Origin: Paraburkholderia tuberum STM678
Lineage (GTDB): Bacteria; Pseudomonadota; Gammaproteobacteria; Burkholderiales; Burkholderiaceae
Direction of reading: 5' to 3'
DNA: 64,000 nt
Assembly (NCBI RefSeq): GCF_902833905.1
Contig: NZ_CADFGP010000008.1
Span: 63,608-127,607, forward strand
Shown here: in pieces, positions 25,585-34,715 of the stretch
How positions within the stretch are numbered: position 1 is the stretch's first letter
How the letters are laid out: every line of letters starts with the position of its first letter
The notes under the pieces: model-generated
What the model was told of the DNA's origin: nothing
Databases searched by the model: none
Seen by the model: the letters and a program-made list of their open reading frames with translations, nothing else
Program-made: the position numbers and the translations under genes

Positions 25585-26814
25585 TCAGCGGACCACGTCC
25601 CAGACAAGAGGCAAGTGGTATAGCGTGCCGTTCACACCTCCGTGGACACCCGCTTTCTCGCCAGGCTTGATCTGGAAATCGGGAATCCGCTTAAGCCATT
25701 CCTGAAGGAAAACCTTCAACTCCACGCGCGCAAGGAACGAGCCGGGACAACGATGCGCGCCATTGCCGAACGTCGAATGAATCGGCGTGGGCCGAGTGAA
25801 ATCGACGCTCAGCGGATCGTCGAACTTTCTCTCGTCCAGACCGTGCAGTGTGGTCGGCATGATGATCATGTCACCCGCCTTCATCTGCACGCCCTTGTAC
25901 TCGAAATCGTGTGTGATCCGCCGCCCTTGATTGACCACCGGGAAGCGCCGCAGAAGCTCGTCCACGGCCTTCTGCGTCAGTTCGGGGTTGTCGATGAGCT
26001 GCTTGCGGTGGGCCGGGCTCCCGGCGAGGAATCGCGCGATAAAGCCCATTGCCGAGGCAACCGTGTCGAGGCCGCCAATCAGCACGAGACCACAGAGCCC
26101 CCGCACTTCTTCGTCGGTGAGCGCGCGCCCGTCGATCTTCGAATGGACAATCTTGCTGATGAGATCGTCACCCGGGTTCGCGCGGCGTTCCGCAATCTTC
26201 ACCCCCAGGTACTGAAAAATCGCACCGAGCGCCTTGAGCTTCTCGTTGGCATCGACCGGGCGGACCATCTTGTCAGCGAGGCCGAGCAAGTACTCGCGAT
26301 CCTCGGCGGGCAGCGCCACCATGTTCATGAAAATGCCGATCGGAAGATGCTGCGCAAACCCCGATACGAATTCCACCTCGCCCTTAGGATAAAAGCCGTC
26401 GATCAGTTCGATCGCCATTTCGCGCGCCTTCTCCTCGAGCTTGCCGATTGCCTGCGGCATGAACGCGGGCGCGATCAGCGCGCGATAGGCGGTGTGCTGC
26501 GGAGGATCGAAGAAGATCGGCGGCAACGGTTGATGCTCGACGAGCGGCACTGTCAGCTGCTTCGACGAGAAATTCTCGTAGTCCTTGAGGATGTGATAGA
26601 TGTCATCGCCGCGCGTCGCGATCCAGTGTCCGCCGTTGCGGGGTGTCCAGAGAATGTCGGGAATGCCTTCGGCGTGCAACTGCTTGAGCGAGAGATGGTA
26701 GTCGTCTTCGGCACCCGGCGGATTGTAGATATCGATGTCGAACACTCGTTCAGGCAATACGTGCGCTGGAATTGGCGCCAGATCCGGAGTCCCGCCATGA
26801 GCAGCTACTGACAT
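25585..26814 (-). CDS. Cytochrome P450, P450cam (CYP101)-like
   Basis: The ATG at 26814 has AAGGAG upstream and gives 409 residues. The heme motif FGNGAHRCPG is at 349-358 with ligand Cys356, the I-helix motif GGLDT at 247-251, and ExxR at Glu286-Arg289. Several stretches recall P450cam: FDIDIYNPPG, NGGHWIATRGDDI, GLDER and RIPDF. The camphor-binding Tyr96 region of P450cam is replaced by VEHQPLPPIFF, so camphor itself is unlikely. No ferredoxin or ferredoxin reductase gene is adjacent. It is the last gene of a 15-gene operon for alicyclic acyl-CoA oxidation, so hydroxylation of an alicyclic carbon is the likely role. Confidence 0.88.
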   Translation of the reverse strand: MSVAAHGGTPDLAPIPAHVLPERVFDIDIYNPPGAEDDYHLSLKQLHAEGIPDILWTPRNGGHWIATRGDDIYHILKDYENFSSKQLTVPLVEHQPLPPIFFDPPQHTAYRALIAPAFMPQAIGKLEEKAREMAIELIDGFYPKGEVEFVSGFAQHLPIGIFMNMVALPAEDREYLLGLADKMVRPVDANEKLKALGAIFQYLGVKIAERRANPGDDLISKIVHSKIDGRALTDEEVRGLCGLVLIGGLDTVASAMGFIARFLAGSPAHRKQLIDNPELTQKAVDELLRRFPVVNQGRRITHDFEYKGVQMKAGDMIIMPTTLHGLDERKFDDPLSVDFTRPTPIHSTFGNGAHRCPGSFLARVELKVFLQEWLKRIPDFQIKPGEKAGVHGGVNGTLYHLPLVWDVVR

Positions 26815-26879
26815 TAGTTGTCTCCTTTCGAATCGACCGGTATGAGCGGTCGGGACCATTCTTCATCTGATTACCGCAA

Positions 26880-28013
26880 TTACAGGAACGCGCCGTACAG
26901 CTCGATATGGTGTTCGGTGTTTCCCCAGGTCATGTCGATGCAGGTGAGCCGCTTCACGTACCACCCCACCGCAAGTTCGTCCGTCATGCCCATTCCGCCG
27001 TGCAGTTGCACCGCTTGCTGAGTGACGAAGCGTGCACTACGGCCAATCAGTGCCTTTGCGGCAGTCACAGCACGATGGGCTTCCAGCTCGTCGTCATCGC
27101 CAAGTTTCGAGGCAGCAAAGAAGACCATCGATTTCGCCTGCTCTACCGCGGTCAAAATATCGGCGGCGCGATGCTGCAGCGCCTGGAATTTGCCGATCGG
27201 CGAACCAAACTGCTTTCGCGTGCGCAGGTATTGAAAGGTCAGATCGCTCAGCCGCGACATCGCGCCGACCGCTTCCGCGCACAGCGCGAAAATGCCTTGA
27301 TCGACGGCCCACTCGAGCAAGGCATAGCCCTGATCGATGGCGCCGATCACAGCCGTTACACCGACGTGTACGTCGTCCAGCACTACCTCGGCGACACGCT
27401 GCCCGTCGAGTGCCGGAAATCCTTTGACGCTCACGCCTTGCGTTCGCGCATCGACGGCGAAGAGTGTGATGCCGTGCCTGTCGGTCTGCTCGCCTGCGGT
27501 ACGCGCCGAAACCAGCAGAATGTCCGCGCTGTCGCCGTGCAGTACAACGCCTTTGCGTCCATTCAGGATGAACCCGTCACGCGTTGGCTCGGCCCTCGTC
27601 GCAACGGTCCACAAATCGAAACGCGAACCAGGTTCGAGCGTCGCCAGCGCGGTCTTCAGGCTGCCGTCGGCGATACCGGCCAGCCACTCCGCCTTGCGCG
27701 ACTCGTGTCCTGCGCGCCCGATCAGCTTCGCGCCGATCACGGCCGTCGAAACAAACGGCTCCAGTACGAGCCCACGGCCGAAGGCCTCCATCACGAGCAT
27801 GGTCTCGACCGGCCCCGTGCCAAGGCCGCCATGATCCTGCGGCAGGTTCAGTGCCAGCACGCCCATTTCGGCCAGCGTCGTCCAGTGCGCAGCCGACCAG
27901 CCCTCGGGAGTAGCGGCGAGACGGCGCCTCGCCTCGAAGTCGTATTCCTTTTCGACGAAACGGCCGACCACGTCGGCCAGCATCTGTTCCTCTTCAACCA
28001 GCGTGAAGTCCAT
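26880..28013 (-). CDS. Acyl-CoA dehydrogenase, small (beta-type) subunit of a pair
   Basis: A 377-residue acyl-CoA dehydrogenase beginning MDFTLVEEEQMLADVV, with HGGMGMTDELAVGWYVKRL near the end and no catalytic EGT motif (DMTWGNTEHHIELYG instead). It follows the large subunit gene by 9 bp. It is interpreted as the non-catalytic or half-site partner of a heteromeric enzyme, as for the three other pairs here. The product should be an enoyl-CoA derived from a ring- or side-chain acid. Confidence 0.85.
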   Translation of the reverse strand: MDFTLVEEEQMLADVVGRFVEKEYDFEARRRLAATPEGWSAAHWTTLAEMGVLALNLPQDHGGLGTGPVETMLVMEAFGRGLVLEPFVSTAVIGAKLIGRAGHESRKAEWLAGIADGSLKTALATLEPGSRFDLWTVATRAEPTRDGFILNGRKGVVLHGDSADILLVSARTAGEQTDRHGITLFAVDARTQGVSVKGFPALDGQRVAEVVLDDVHVGVTAVIGAIDQGYALLEWAVDQGIFALCAEAVGAMSRLSDLTFQYLRTRKQFGSPIGKFQALQHRAADILTAVEQAKSMVFFAASKLGDDDELEAHRAVTAAKALIGRSARFVTQQAVQLHGGMGMTDELAVGWYVKRLTCIDMTWGNTEHHIELYGAFL

Positions 28014-28022
28014 GGCGTGTCC

Positions 28023-29231
28023 TCAGATGCCGAGCGCCTGCTTGGCGATGATGTTTTTCTGCACTTCAGTCGAACCGCCGTAGATCGAAATCTTGCGCCA
28101 GTCCAGGTAGTGCGCGGCCAGCGCGTTGAGCAGCTCGCCGTTCGCGGTTTCGCCGCGCCAGTGCGCCTCCAGCGCTTCGCTTACAAAAGGCACCGCATAG
28201 GGGCCTGCGCATTCCATGATCAGCTCCGTAAGCTCCTGCTGAATCTCCGAACCGCGGATTTTCAGCACCGAAGCCTCCGGTCCGATGGGACGTCCTGCAG
28301 TTTCGGCTGAGACGACGCGCAGCAGCGACCATTCGTGCGCGATCAAATCGATTTCCACCCTGGCGATGCGATCGCGAAAGCGAACGTCCTCGATGAGAGG
28401 CTTGCCGTGCTTACGCTCGGTGCTGGCAATCTCCTTCAGACGTCGCATGAAACGCTTGCAGTTGCCGAGGCCGGCGATATTGGTCCGCTCGTGGCCGAGC
28501 AGATACTTGGCGATCGACCAGCCGCGATGCTCCTCGCCGACGAGATTGCTCACTGGCACTGCCACATTGTCGAAGAACACTTCGTTGACGTCGTGGCCGC
28601 CGTCAAGCGTGCGGATGGGTCTGACCGTAATGCCGGGCGTGGACATATCGATCAGCAGGAACGAGATGCCTTCCTGTGGGCGGCCGCTGCCATCCGTGCG
28701 GACCAGGCAGAAAATCCAGTTCGCCCATTGGGCGAACGAGGTCCAGATCTTCTGGCCGTTGACGACATAGAACGGTTGACCGTCGCGCTCGACACGGTCC
28801 GCACGCGTCTTGAGCGACGCCAGATCGGAACCCGCACCCGGCTCGGAGTAACCCTGACACCACCAGTCCTCCATCGAGATGATGCGCGGCAGGAACCGTT
28901 CGCGCTGCGCGTCGGTGCCGAACTTCTGGATTACAGGTCCAACCATCGAAAGGCCAAACGGCATCTGGCGCGGCGCGCCGGCGGTAAAGCATTCCTCGTC
29001 GAAAATGTTGCGCTGCGCGGCATTCCAGGCGGCGCCGCCGAATTGCGCGGGCCATGCAGGTGCGCCCCATCCCTTCGCGGCCAGAATGCGTTGCCAGCGC
29101 ACGTAGTCTTCGCGCGGCACATGGCGGAAGTTCAGCACCCGTTCACGCATGTCGTCGGGCAAATGAGTCGCTACGAATTCGCGCACCGTGGCGCGAAATT
29201 CCTTGTCGGCGGGACTCTCTTTCAGGTCCAT
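28023..29231 (-). CDS. Acyl-CoA dehydrogenase, large (alpha-type) subunit of a pair
   Basis: The start is the ATG at 29231 (MDLKESPADKEFRATV), giving 402 residues. An in-frame extension further upstream is translation of a palindromic repeat and is rejected. The GGGAGG at the inner edge of that repeat lies 5 bp before the ATG and probably serves as ribosome-binding site. The protein contains WCQGYSEPGAGSDLAS and ends IYGGSTEVQKNIIAKQALGI, so the usual catalytic Glu is Gly. It pairs with the following small subunit. The 139-bp gap ahead of it is the largest in the operon. Confidence 0.87.
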   Translation of the reverse strand: MDLKESPADKEFRATVREFVATHLPDDMRERVLNFRHVPREDYVRWQRILAAKGWGAPAWPAQFGGAAWNAAQRNIFDEECFTAGAPRQMPFGLSMVGPVIQKFGTDAQRERFLPRIISMEDWWCQGYSEPGAGSDLASLKTRADRVERDGQPFYVVNGQKIWTSFAQWANWIFCLVRTDGSGRPQEGISFLLIDMSTPGITVRPIRTLDGGHDVNEVFFDNVAVPVSNLVGEEHRGWSIAKYLLGHERTNIAGLGNCKRFMRRLKEIASTERKHGKPLIEDVRFRDRIARVEIDLIAHEWSLLRVVSAETAGRPIGPEASVLKIRGSEIQQELTELIMECAGPYAVPFVSEALEAHWRGETANGELLNALAAHYLDWRKISIYGGSTEVQKNIIAKQALGI

Positions 29232-29291
29232 TTCAGCCTCCCGCCGGGCCGCCCCCAAGGGAGGCTGAAGCCCCCCCGGGGGGCCGCGAAC
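29232..29291. repeat. REP-like GC-rich palindromic element
   Basis: TTCAGCCTCCC (29232-29242) and GGGAGGCTGAA (29259-29269) are perfect inverted arms around a GC-rich centre, followed at once by a second small palindrome of C and G runs (29270-29285). This composite resembles intergenic REP/BIME-type palindromes that I know from Burkholderiales genomes. It directly abuts the start codon of the acyl-CoA dehydrogenase gene. Confidence 0.65.
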
Positions 29292-29370
29292 AACAGTGAG
29301 CATGGGGGTCGTTTCATTTCAGGCTCCAGTCGCGGCCCGGCAAAGCATGTCGGCGCTGCCGGGCGCGGTT

Positions 29371-30240
29371 TCAGGCAATCTCCACGATTCCGTTGTTCAG
29401 CACCACCACATCGCGTGCGTCGACGCGCGCCCGCAGATGCAGACGCGTGTCACTGTCCCGCCAGAACTGGAAGCGCACTTCTTCGCCGGGGTACACCGGC
29501 GCGGTCAGGCGCAAGGCGAGTCGCTTCAGACGCTTTGCGTCGTTGCCCGCGAAGGTGCGAATCGCGGCGTAACCCGCCATGCCATAGGTCGCGAGGCCGT
29601 GAAGAATAGGCCGGTTGAATCCGGCTTTCGACGCCACCTCCGGGTCCGCGTGCAGGGGATTGGCGTCGCCCGAAAGGCGGTAGATCAACGCTGCATGCGC
29701 GCCGGTCGAAAACACGTATTCCGCGTCCGGGGCGCGCTCCGGCACAGCCGGAAGCGCTTCGGGCGGCGCGTCGCTCGCGCCCGACCCGGCGCTGAACCCT
29801 CCGTCGCCGCGCAGAAAGGACACCTGCCGGACTTCGGCAAGTTGTTCGCCCGTCGAGGCGTCGATGATGTCACGCTTGAGCTCGACGATCGCGCCCTTGC
29901 CCGCGCCCTTGTCCGAGATGCGGCTCACCCGCGTCTTGCTGACGATGGTCGCTGCAACCGGCATCGGGCGCATGAAGCGAACGTCCTGCTCACCGTGCAC
30001 GAGCTTCAGGTAGTCGATGCCCGTACGCGAATCGCGCATCCACGATTTCGGCCACGCGAACGCGGCCGCGCAAGTCGGCATCGCTTGCAGGTCCTTTTCA
30101 TAGACGTAGCGCAGCTGTTCTGCGTCCAGCGGGTCTGCGCCCAACCCGAGACCCAGCGAATACAGCATGACGTCGCGCTCGCTATATGTCTGCGTGACAT
30201 CTTCGATCGGCCAGTTCTTGACGACTTCGTAGTTCAGCAT
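29371..30240 (-). CDS. MaoC-type enoyl-CoA hydratase 2 (double hot-dog)
   Basis: A 289-residue protein with two hot-dog domains. The hydratase-2 motif is in the C-terminal half: YRLSGDANPLHADPEVA, with Asp192, Asn194 and His197, followed by GFNRPILHGLATYG. The N-terminal half starts MLNYEVVKNWPIEDVTQTY as in MFE2-type hydratases. It would hydrate trans-2-enoyl-CoA to (3R)-hydroxyacyl-CoA, suiting bulky substrates better than crotonases. It is encoded between a crotonase and an acyl-CoA dehydrogenase pair in the same operon. Confidence 0.9.
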   Translation of the reverse strand: MLNYEVVKNWPIEDVTQTYSERDVMLYSLGLGLGADPLDAEQLRYVYEKDLQAMPTCAAAFAWPKSWMRDSRTGIDYLKLVHGEQDVRFMRPMPVAATIVSKTRVSRISDKGAGKGAIVELKRDIIDASTGEQLAEVRQVSFLRGDGGFSAGSGASDAPPEALPAVPERAPDAEYVFSTGAHAALIYRLSGDANPLHADPEVASKAGFNRPILHGLATYGMAGYAAIRTFAGNDAKRLKRLALRLTAPVYPGEEVRFQFWRDSDTRLHLRARVDARDVVVLNNGIVEIA

Positions 30241-30262
30241 GAGGTGGTAGTCCTATGTGTGC

Positions 30263-31069
30263 TCAGTAGTCCGTGAAGTTGGGCTTGCGCTTCTCGAGAA
30301 AGCTCGCCATGCCTTCCTTGTAGTCATCGCACTGGTTGGCGATCGGCATGTCCAACCCGGCGTGTATCACCGCCTCGTGGGGCGTCTGGAACGGCACCTC
30401 CCAGACCTGCTCCTTCATGATGCGCATCGAGCGCGGCGAGCAGTACTCCGCCATTTCTCGCGCGTACGCATAGGTCTCCTCGACCAGCTTGTCCGCCGGA
30501 ATTGCCCGATTCACGAGTCCCATACGTTCGGCTTCGCGCCCCTTGATCTTGCGTCCCGACAGCAGCAGGTCGAGCGCGTGCGCCTGGCCGACGTGACGCG
30601 CGAGTATCCAGGCCATGCCGTATTCCGCGCTCAGGCCGCGGCGCGCGAATGCCGTCGTGATGGTCGCGTCTTCGGACGCAAAGCGGATGTCGCAGAAAAG
30701 GGCGTGGATCAGGCCAATGCCGACGGTGGCGCCGTTGAGCATCGCGATCACCGGCTTCGGAATGGCCGGGTAGTAAGAGCAGCGCGTTTGCCAGTCGGCG
30801 CGCTTGCGCATATCGAACGGACGCGGGAGCTTCGTCATGAGCGCGGCGGGATCACCGCCGAAGCTGTGAATATCGCCGCCCGCGCAAAACGCCTTGCCCG
30901 CGCCGGTGAAAACGATCACGCGCACGCCATGGTCCGCGCCCGCCGCCTGCATCGCCTCGTACACTTCGGTCGCCACCTGGTCGTTCCAGGTGTTCATGTG
31001 TTCCGGGCGGTTCAGCGTGATCGTCGCTACCCGGTCCTTGACGTCGTACAGAATGGTCTCGAAGCGCAT
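30263..31069 (-). CDS. Enoyl-CoA hydratase/isomerase (crotonase family)
   Basis: A 268-residue crotonase starting MRFETILYDVKDRVATITL. The oxyanion motif is GAGKAFCAGGDIHSFGGD, the second is NGATVGIGLIHALFCD, and the active-site region reads FARRGLSAEYGMAW, with a Glu in the position of the second catalytic acid and none at the first. This pattern is more common in isomerases or atypical hydratases than in standard enoyl-CoA hydratase. It lies 16 bp after an acyl-CoA dehydrogenase and 22 bp before MaoC. Exact reaction not assigned. Confidence 0.8.
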   Translation of the reverse strand: MRFETILYDVKDRVATITLNRPEHMNTWNDQVATEVYEAMQAAGADHGVRVIVFTGAGKAFCAGGDIHSFGGDPAALMTKLPRPFDMRKRADWQTRCSYYPAIPKPVIAMLNGATVGIGLIHALFCDIRFASEDATITTAFARRGLSAEYGMAWILARHVGQAHALDLLLSGRKIKGREAERMGLVNRAIPADKLVEETYAYAREMAEYCSPRSMRIMKEQVWEVPFQTPHEAVIHAGLDMPIANQCDDYKEGMASFLEKRKPNFTDY

Positions 31070-31085
31070 CAGATCCCTCCAAAGC

Positions 31086-32252
31086 TCAGAATGAACGCGG
31101 CAGGTCGAGCACGTGCTCGGCGACGTAGGACAGGATCAGGTTCGTCGAAATCGGCGCCACCTGATAGAGCCGGGTTTCGCGAAACTTGCGCTCGACATCG
31201 TATTCGCAAGCGAAACCGAAGCCGCCATGGGTCTGCAGACAGGCATTCGCGGCTTTCCACGAAGCCGTGGCAGCGAGATGCTTGGCCATGTTCGCTTCCG
31301 CGCCGCACGGTTGATGGTTGTCGAACAGTTCGCAGGCCTTGTAGCGCATCAGATCCGCCGCGCGCACGTCGATGTAGGCCTCGGCGATCGGGAACTGGAT
31401 GCCCTGGTTCATACCGATGGGCCGGTCGAACACGATACGCTCGCTGGCGTACTTCGACGCGCGCTCGACGAACCAGTAGCCGTCGCCGATGCACTCGGCA
31501 GCGATCAGTGCGCGCTCGGCGTTGAGTCCGTCGAGGATGTACTTGAAGCCCTTGCCTTCCTCGCCAATCAGGTTCTCTTCAGGAATCTCCAGATTGTCGA
31601 AGAACAGCTCGTTCGTCTCGTGATTGACCATGTTCGGAATCGGCCGCACGGTCAGGCCATTGCCGATAGCCTGGTGCAGGTCCACGAGAAAGCACGACAG
31701 CCCATCCGACTTCTTCTTCACGTCCGACAACGGCGTGGTGCGTGCGAGCAGGATCATCATGTCCGAATGCTGCACGCGTGATATCCACACCTTCTGGCCG
31801 TTCACCACGTACCGGTCGTCTCTTTTTACAGCAGTGGTCTTCAGCTTCGTCGTGTCCGTTCCGGTGGTCGGTTCGGTCACAGCCATCGATTGCAGACGCA
31901 ATTCCCCGCTCGCGATCTTCGGCAGGTATTTGCGCTTTTGCGCCTCCGAGCCGTTTCTGAGCAGCGTATTCATGTTGTACATCTGGCCATGACAAAAGCC
32001 AGAGTTGCCGCCGTTGCGGTTGATCTCCTCCATGATCACGGACGCCTCGGTCAACCCGAGACCTGAACCGCCATACTCCTGAGGGATCAGCGCGGCCATC
32101 CAGCCGGCCTTCGTCAGCGCGTCCACAAACGCCTCGGGATAGACGCGCTCGTGATCGATGCGGCGCCAGTACTCGTCCGGGTACGCCTTCGAGAGGTCGC
32201 GCAAGGCGTCGCGCAGTTCCTGATATTGATCGGGTGGGGAAATTCGGCTCAT
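31086..32252 (-). CDS. Acyl-CoA dehydrogenase (single-gene type)
   Basis: The ATG at 32252 (MSRISPPDQYQELRD) gives 388 residues. It has LQSMAVTEPTTGTDTTKL, QIPFIGMNQG-like FDRPIGMNQGIQFPIAEAYI, and ends RLYQVAPISTNLILSYVAEH. The canonical EGT-EIQR catalytic segment is absent here too, but no paired homologue with a matching small subunit lies next to it, so it may be a homotetramer with the base at another site, as in isovaleryl-CoA dehydrogenase-like enzymes. The surrounding operon points to a branched or cyclic acyl-CoA. Confidence 0.82.
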   Translation of the reverse strand: MSRISPPDQYQELRDALRDLSKAYPDEYWRRIDHERVYPEAFVDALTKAGWMAALIPQEYGGSGLGLTEASVIMEEINRNGGNSGFCHGQMYNMNTLLRNGSEAQKRKYLPKIASGELRLQSMAVTEPTTGTDTTKLKTTAVKRDDRYVVNGQKVWISRVQHSDMMILLARTTPLSDVKKKSDGLSCFLVDLHQAIGNGLTVRPIPNMVNHETNELFFDNLEIPEENLIGEEGKGFKYILDGLNAERALIAAECIGDGYWFVERASKYASERIVFDRPIGMNQGIQFPIAEAYIDVRAADLMRYKACELFDNHQPCGAEANMAKHLAATASWKAANACLQTHGGFGFACEYDVERKFRETRLYQVAPISTNLILSYVAEHVLDLPRSF

Positions 32253-32286
32253 GAATGGTTTCCGTTTGCTTGGCTGGACGCGCGGC

Positions 32287-33441
32287 TCACGCTGCTGCAT
32301 CGATCAGTCCGCCGGCATTGGCGAGCTGGGTCAGATGATGTTCGGTCGAACCGAACTGGATATCGATCACGCTCAGGCGTCTCAGGTAGTGACCGATCTT
32401 GCACTCCTCGGTCATCCCGATGCCGCCGTGCAATTGCACGCCTTGTTGACCGACGAAGCGGCCCGAGCGCCCAATCTGCACTTTCGCCGCCGACATACTG
32501 CGATCGCGTTCCGCCGCGTCCGGCTCCTCGCTCATCATGGTCGCGAAGAGCGCCATGCTGCGCGCCTGCTCCACCATGACGAGCATGTCGACTGCACGAT
32601 GCTGGAGCGCCTGGAATGATCCGATAGGCACCCCGAACTGCTTGCGGACCTTCAGGTACTCCACGGTTTCTTCGTGCGCAGCTGCCATTGCACCTACGGC
32701 TTCCGCGCTCACCGCCGCGATCGCGTGCGCAACGACCGTTTCTATCAGCGACAACGCGGCGCCCGCGGTGCCCAGAACGTCGCTATCTGGAACCCGCACG
32801 CGGGACAACTGAATGTCTGCCGCACGCAGTCGGTCTTGCGTCGGATACGGGTGGCGCGTCACGCCCTCTGCGTCGCCCCTAACCACGAACAGCCCGATGC
32901 CGTCACGCTCGCGCCTACCGCCGGACACGCGCGCCGACACCACGAGAACGTCGGCGCTGCCGCCGTGGAGCACGACGCGCTTGGCGCCGTCGAGCACCCA
33001 GCCGGCGGCTTCGCGTCGTGCGGTGGTCGCAACGTCCGCGAGGTCGTACCGCGCCTGCGCCTCGCTGTGCGCGAACGCCATCTGCAACTCGCCCTGCGCA
33101 ATCTGCGGCAGAATCGCCGCGCGTTGCGCCGCGTTGCCGCCAAGCCGCACCAAGCCGCCGCCCAGCACGACCGTCGCGAGATACGGTTCGACCGCGAGAG
33201 CGCGGCCCAACGCTTCCATCACGATCATCGTTTCGACAGGGCCGCAGTGGCTGCCGCCGTATTCCTCGTCAAACGAAAGGCCCAACAGACCCATGTCGGC
33301 GTAACGCGCCCAAAGCTCGCGGCTGAAACCGTCCGGCTCAGCGAGATACTTCGCGCGCTGCTCGAACCCATACTCGTCTTTGACGAGCCGCTCGACGCTG
33401 TCCTTGAGCATGCGTTGCTCATCGGTGAAATCAAAGTCCAT
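32287..33441 (-). CDS. Acyl-CoA dehydrogenase, small (beta-type) subunit of a pair
   Basis: The ATG at 33441 (MDFDFTDEQRMLKDSVE) gives 384 residues; a long upstream in-frame extension runs through the previous gene and is rejected. Motifs: ALAVEPYLATVVLGGGL, HGGIGMTEECKIGHYLRRL, and VIDIQFGSTEHHL in place of the catalytic segment. It follows the 399-residue large subunit by 31 bp. It resembles the other three small subunits of the window more than any canonical acyl-CoA dehydrogenase. Confidence 0.85.
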   Translation of the reverse strand: MDFDFTDEQRMLKDSVERLVKDEYGFEQRAKYLAEPDGFSRELWARYADMGLLGLSFDEEYGGSHCGPVETMIVMEALGRALAVEPYLATVVLGGGLVRLGGNAAQRAAILPQIAQGELQMAFAHSEAQARYDLADVATTARREAAGWVLDGAKRVVLHGGSADVLVVSARVSGGRRERDGIGLFVVRGDAEGVTRHPYPTQDRLRAADIQLSRVRVPDSDVLGTAGAALSLIETVVAHAIAAVSAEAVGAMAAAHEETVEYLKVRKQFGVPIGSFQALQHRAVDMLVMVEQARSMALFATMMSEEPDAAERDRSMSAAKVQIGRSGRFVGQQGVQLHGGIGMTEECKIGHYLRRLSVIDIQFGSTEHHLTQLANAGGLIDAAA

Positions 33442-33472
33442 ATCTGATGCTTCTCCGCAGTTCGCCCGTCGC

Positions 33473-34672
33473 TCAAAGTCCGAGTACGGACTTGGCGAGA
33501 ATGTTCTTCTGAATCTCGTTGGAGCCGCCCACGATCGAGACGTGGCGCGCGAAGTAGTGATTCGGCGCAACGGTGAGCGCCCATTCGGGTTCGCGAACCG
33601 GATCGGCAAGCCCGCGCAGGAAGTCAAGATCGAGCGGTAAAGCGTCCGGCCCTGCCACCTCGAGGAGCAATTCAGCCGAGAGTTGCTGGAGTTCCGAACC
33701 CTTGATCTTCAGGATCGAAGTCTTCGGGTCGGGCACGTGGCTCTGCTGCGCGCTGCTCTCGGCGATCACGCGCATCTGCGTCATCTCCAGGGCCTTCAGC
33801 TCCACCTCGACTGCCGCGACACGTTCGCGAAAACGCGGGTCGTCCCACAGCACACCGTCGCCGCAGGGCACGCGCTTCGCAAGATCCTTCGCGTGACGCA
33901 CGCGCATCTTCGAAACGCCCACGCGCGCAATGCCGCTGCGTTCGTTGCCAAGGAGATACTTCGCGTAATCCCAACCCTTGTTCTCCTCGCCAATTCGGTT
34001 CGCAACCGGCACGCGCACGTTGTCGAAGAACACCTCGTTGGTTTCGTGGTGGCCGTCGATCGTGACGATCGGGCGCACGGTCAGGCCCGGCGTCTTCATG
34101 TCGATCAGAAGGTACGTGATGCCCTGCTGTTTCTTGCCGCTCGAATCCGTGCGTACGAGACAGAACATCCAGTCCGCGTGATGCGCCGTCGAAGTCCAGA
34201 GCTTCTGGCCGTTGATCACGTAGTGGTCCCCGTCGCGCACCGCCTGGGTTCGCAGCGCGGCCAGGTCCGAACCGGCTCCGGGCTCGGAGAATCCCTGGCA
34301 GAACCAGTATTCGAGGCTCGCGATGCGAGGCAGGAAATGGCGCTTTTGCTCCTCGCTGCCGAACGCGATGAAAACCGGACCGATCATGTTCACGTTGAAC
34401 GACAGCGTCTCGGGCGCCGGGGCCATGTGCAACTCTTCCTTGAAGATGTATTGCTGCACCGCGCTCCAGCCCGTCCCGCCCCACGCCTTGTCCCACGCTG
34501 GCGTCGCCCAGCCGCGCTCGTAGAGCATGCGTTGCCAGCGGCGCAGGTCGGCCGCCGAATAGCGCTGCCCCAAGGTAGCTTTGCGTCGGATGTCGGCCGG
34601 CAGCGCTTCCTTGAAGAAGGCTCTGACCTCATTGCGGAACGCTAGCTCTTCGTCGGTATATCGCAGATCCAT
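33473..34672 (-). CDS. Acyl-CoA dehydrogenase, large (alpha-type) subunit of a pair
   Basis: A 399-residue protein starting MDLRYTDEELAFRNEVRAF. It contains WFCQGFSEPGAGSDLAAL and ends IVGGSNEIQKNILAKSVLGL, with Gly at the usual catalytic Glu position. As in the other pairs, the large subunit precedes the small one. It lies 43 bp after the AMACR-like gene, so racemisation and dehydrogenation of an alpha-methyl acyl-CoA could be consecutive steps; acyl-CoA dehydrogenases require the (2S)-epimer. Confidence 0.87.
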   Translation of the reverse strand: MDLRYTDEELAFRNEVRAFFKEALPADIRRKATLGQRYSAADLRRWQRMLYERGWATPAWDKAWGGTGWSAVQQYIFKEELHMAPAPETLSFNVNMIGPVFIAFGSEEQKRHFLPRIASLEYWFCQGFSEPGAGSDLAALRTQAVRDGDHYVINGQKLWTSTAHHADWMFCLVRTDSSGKKQQGITYLLIDMKTPGLTVRPIVTIDGHHETNEVFFDNVRVPVANRIGEENKGWDYAKYLLGNERSGIARVGVSKMRVRHAKDLAKRVPCGDGVLWDDPRFRERVAAVEVELKALEMTQMRVIAESSAQQSHVPDPKTSILKIKGSELQQLSAELLLEVAGPDALPLDLDFLRGLADPVREPEWALTVAPNHYFARHVSIVGGSNEIQKNILAKSVLGL

Positions 34673-34715
34673 GAGTGTCTCGTTTCGTCTTTATGGGTCG
34701 CCTGTCGGGCGCGGC

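Noticed and set aside
29232..29303. N-terminal extension MLTVVRGPPGG of the acyl-CoA dehydrogenase at 28023.
   Set aside because: It is translation of a palindromic repeat; the ATG at 29231 starts at the conserved family N-terminus.
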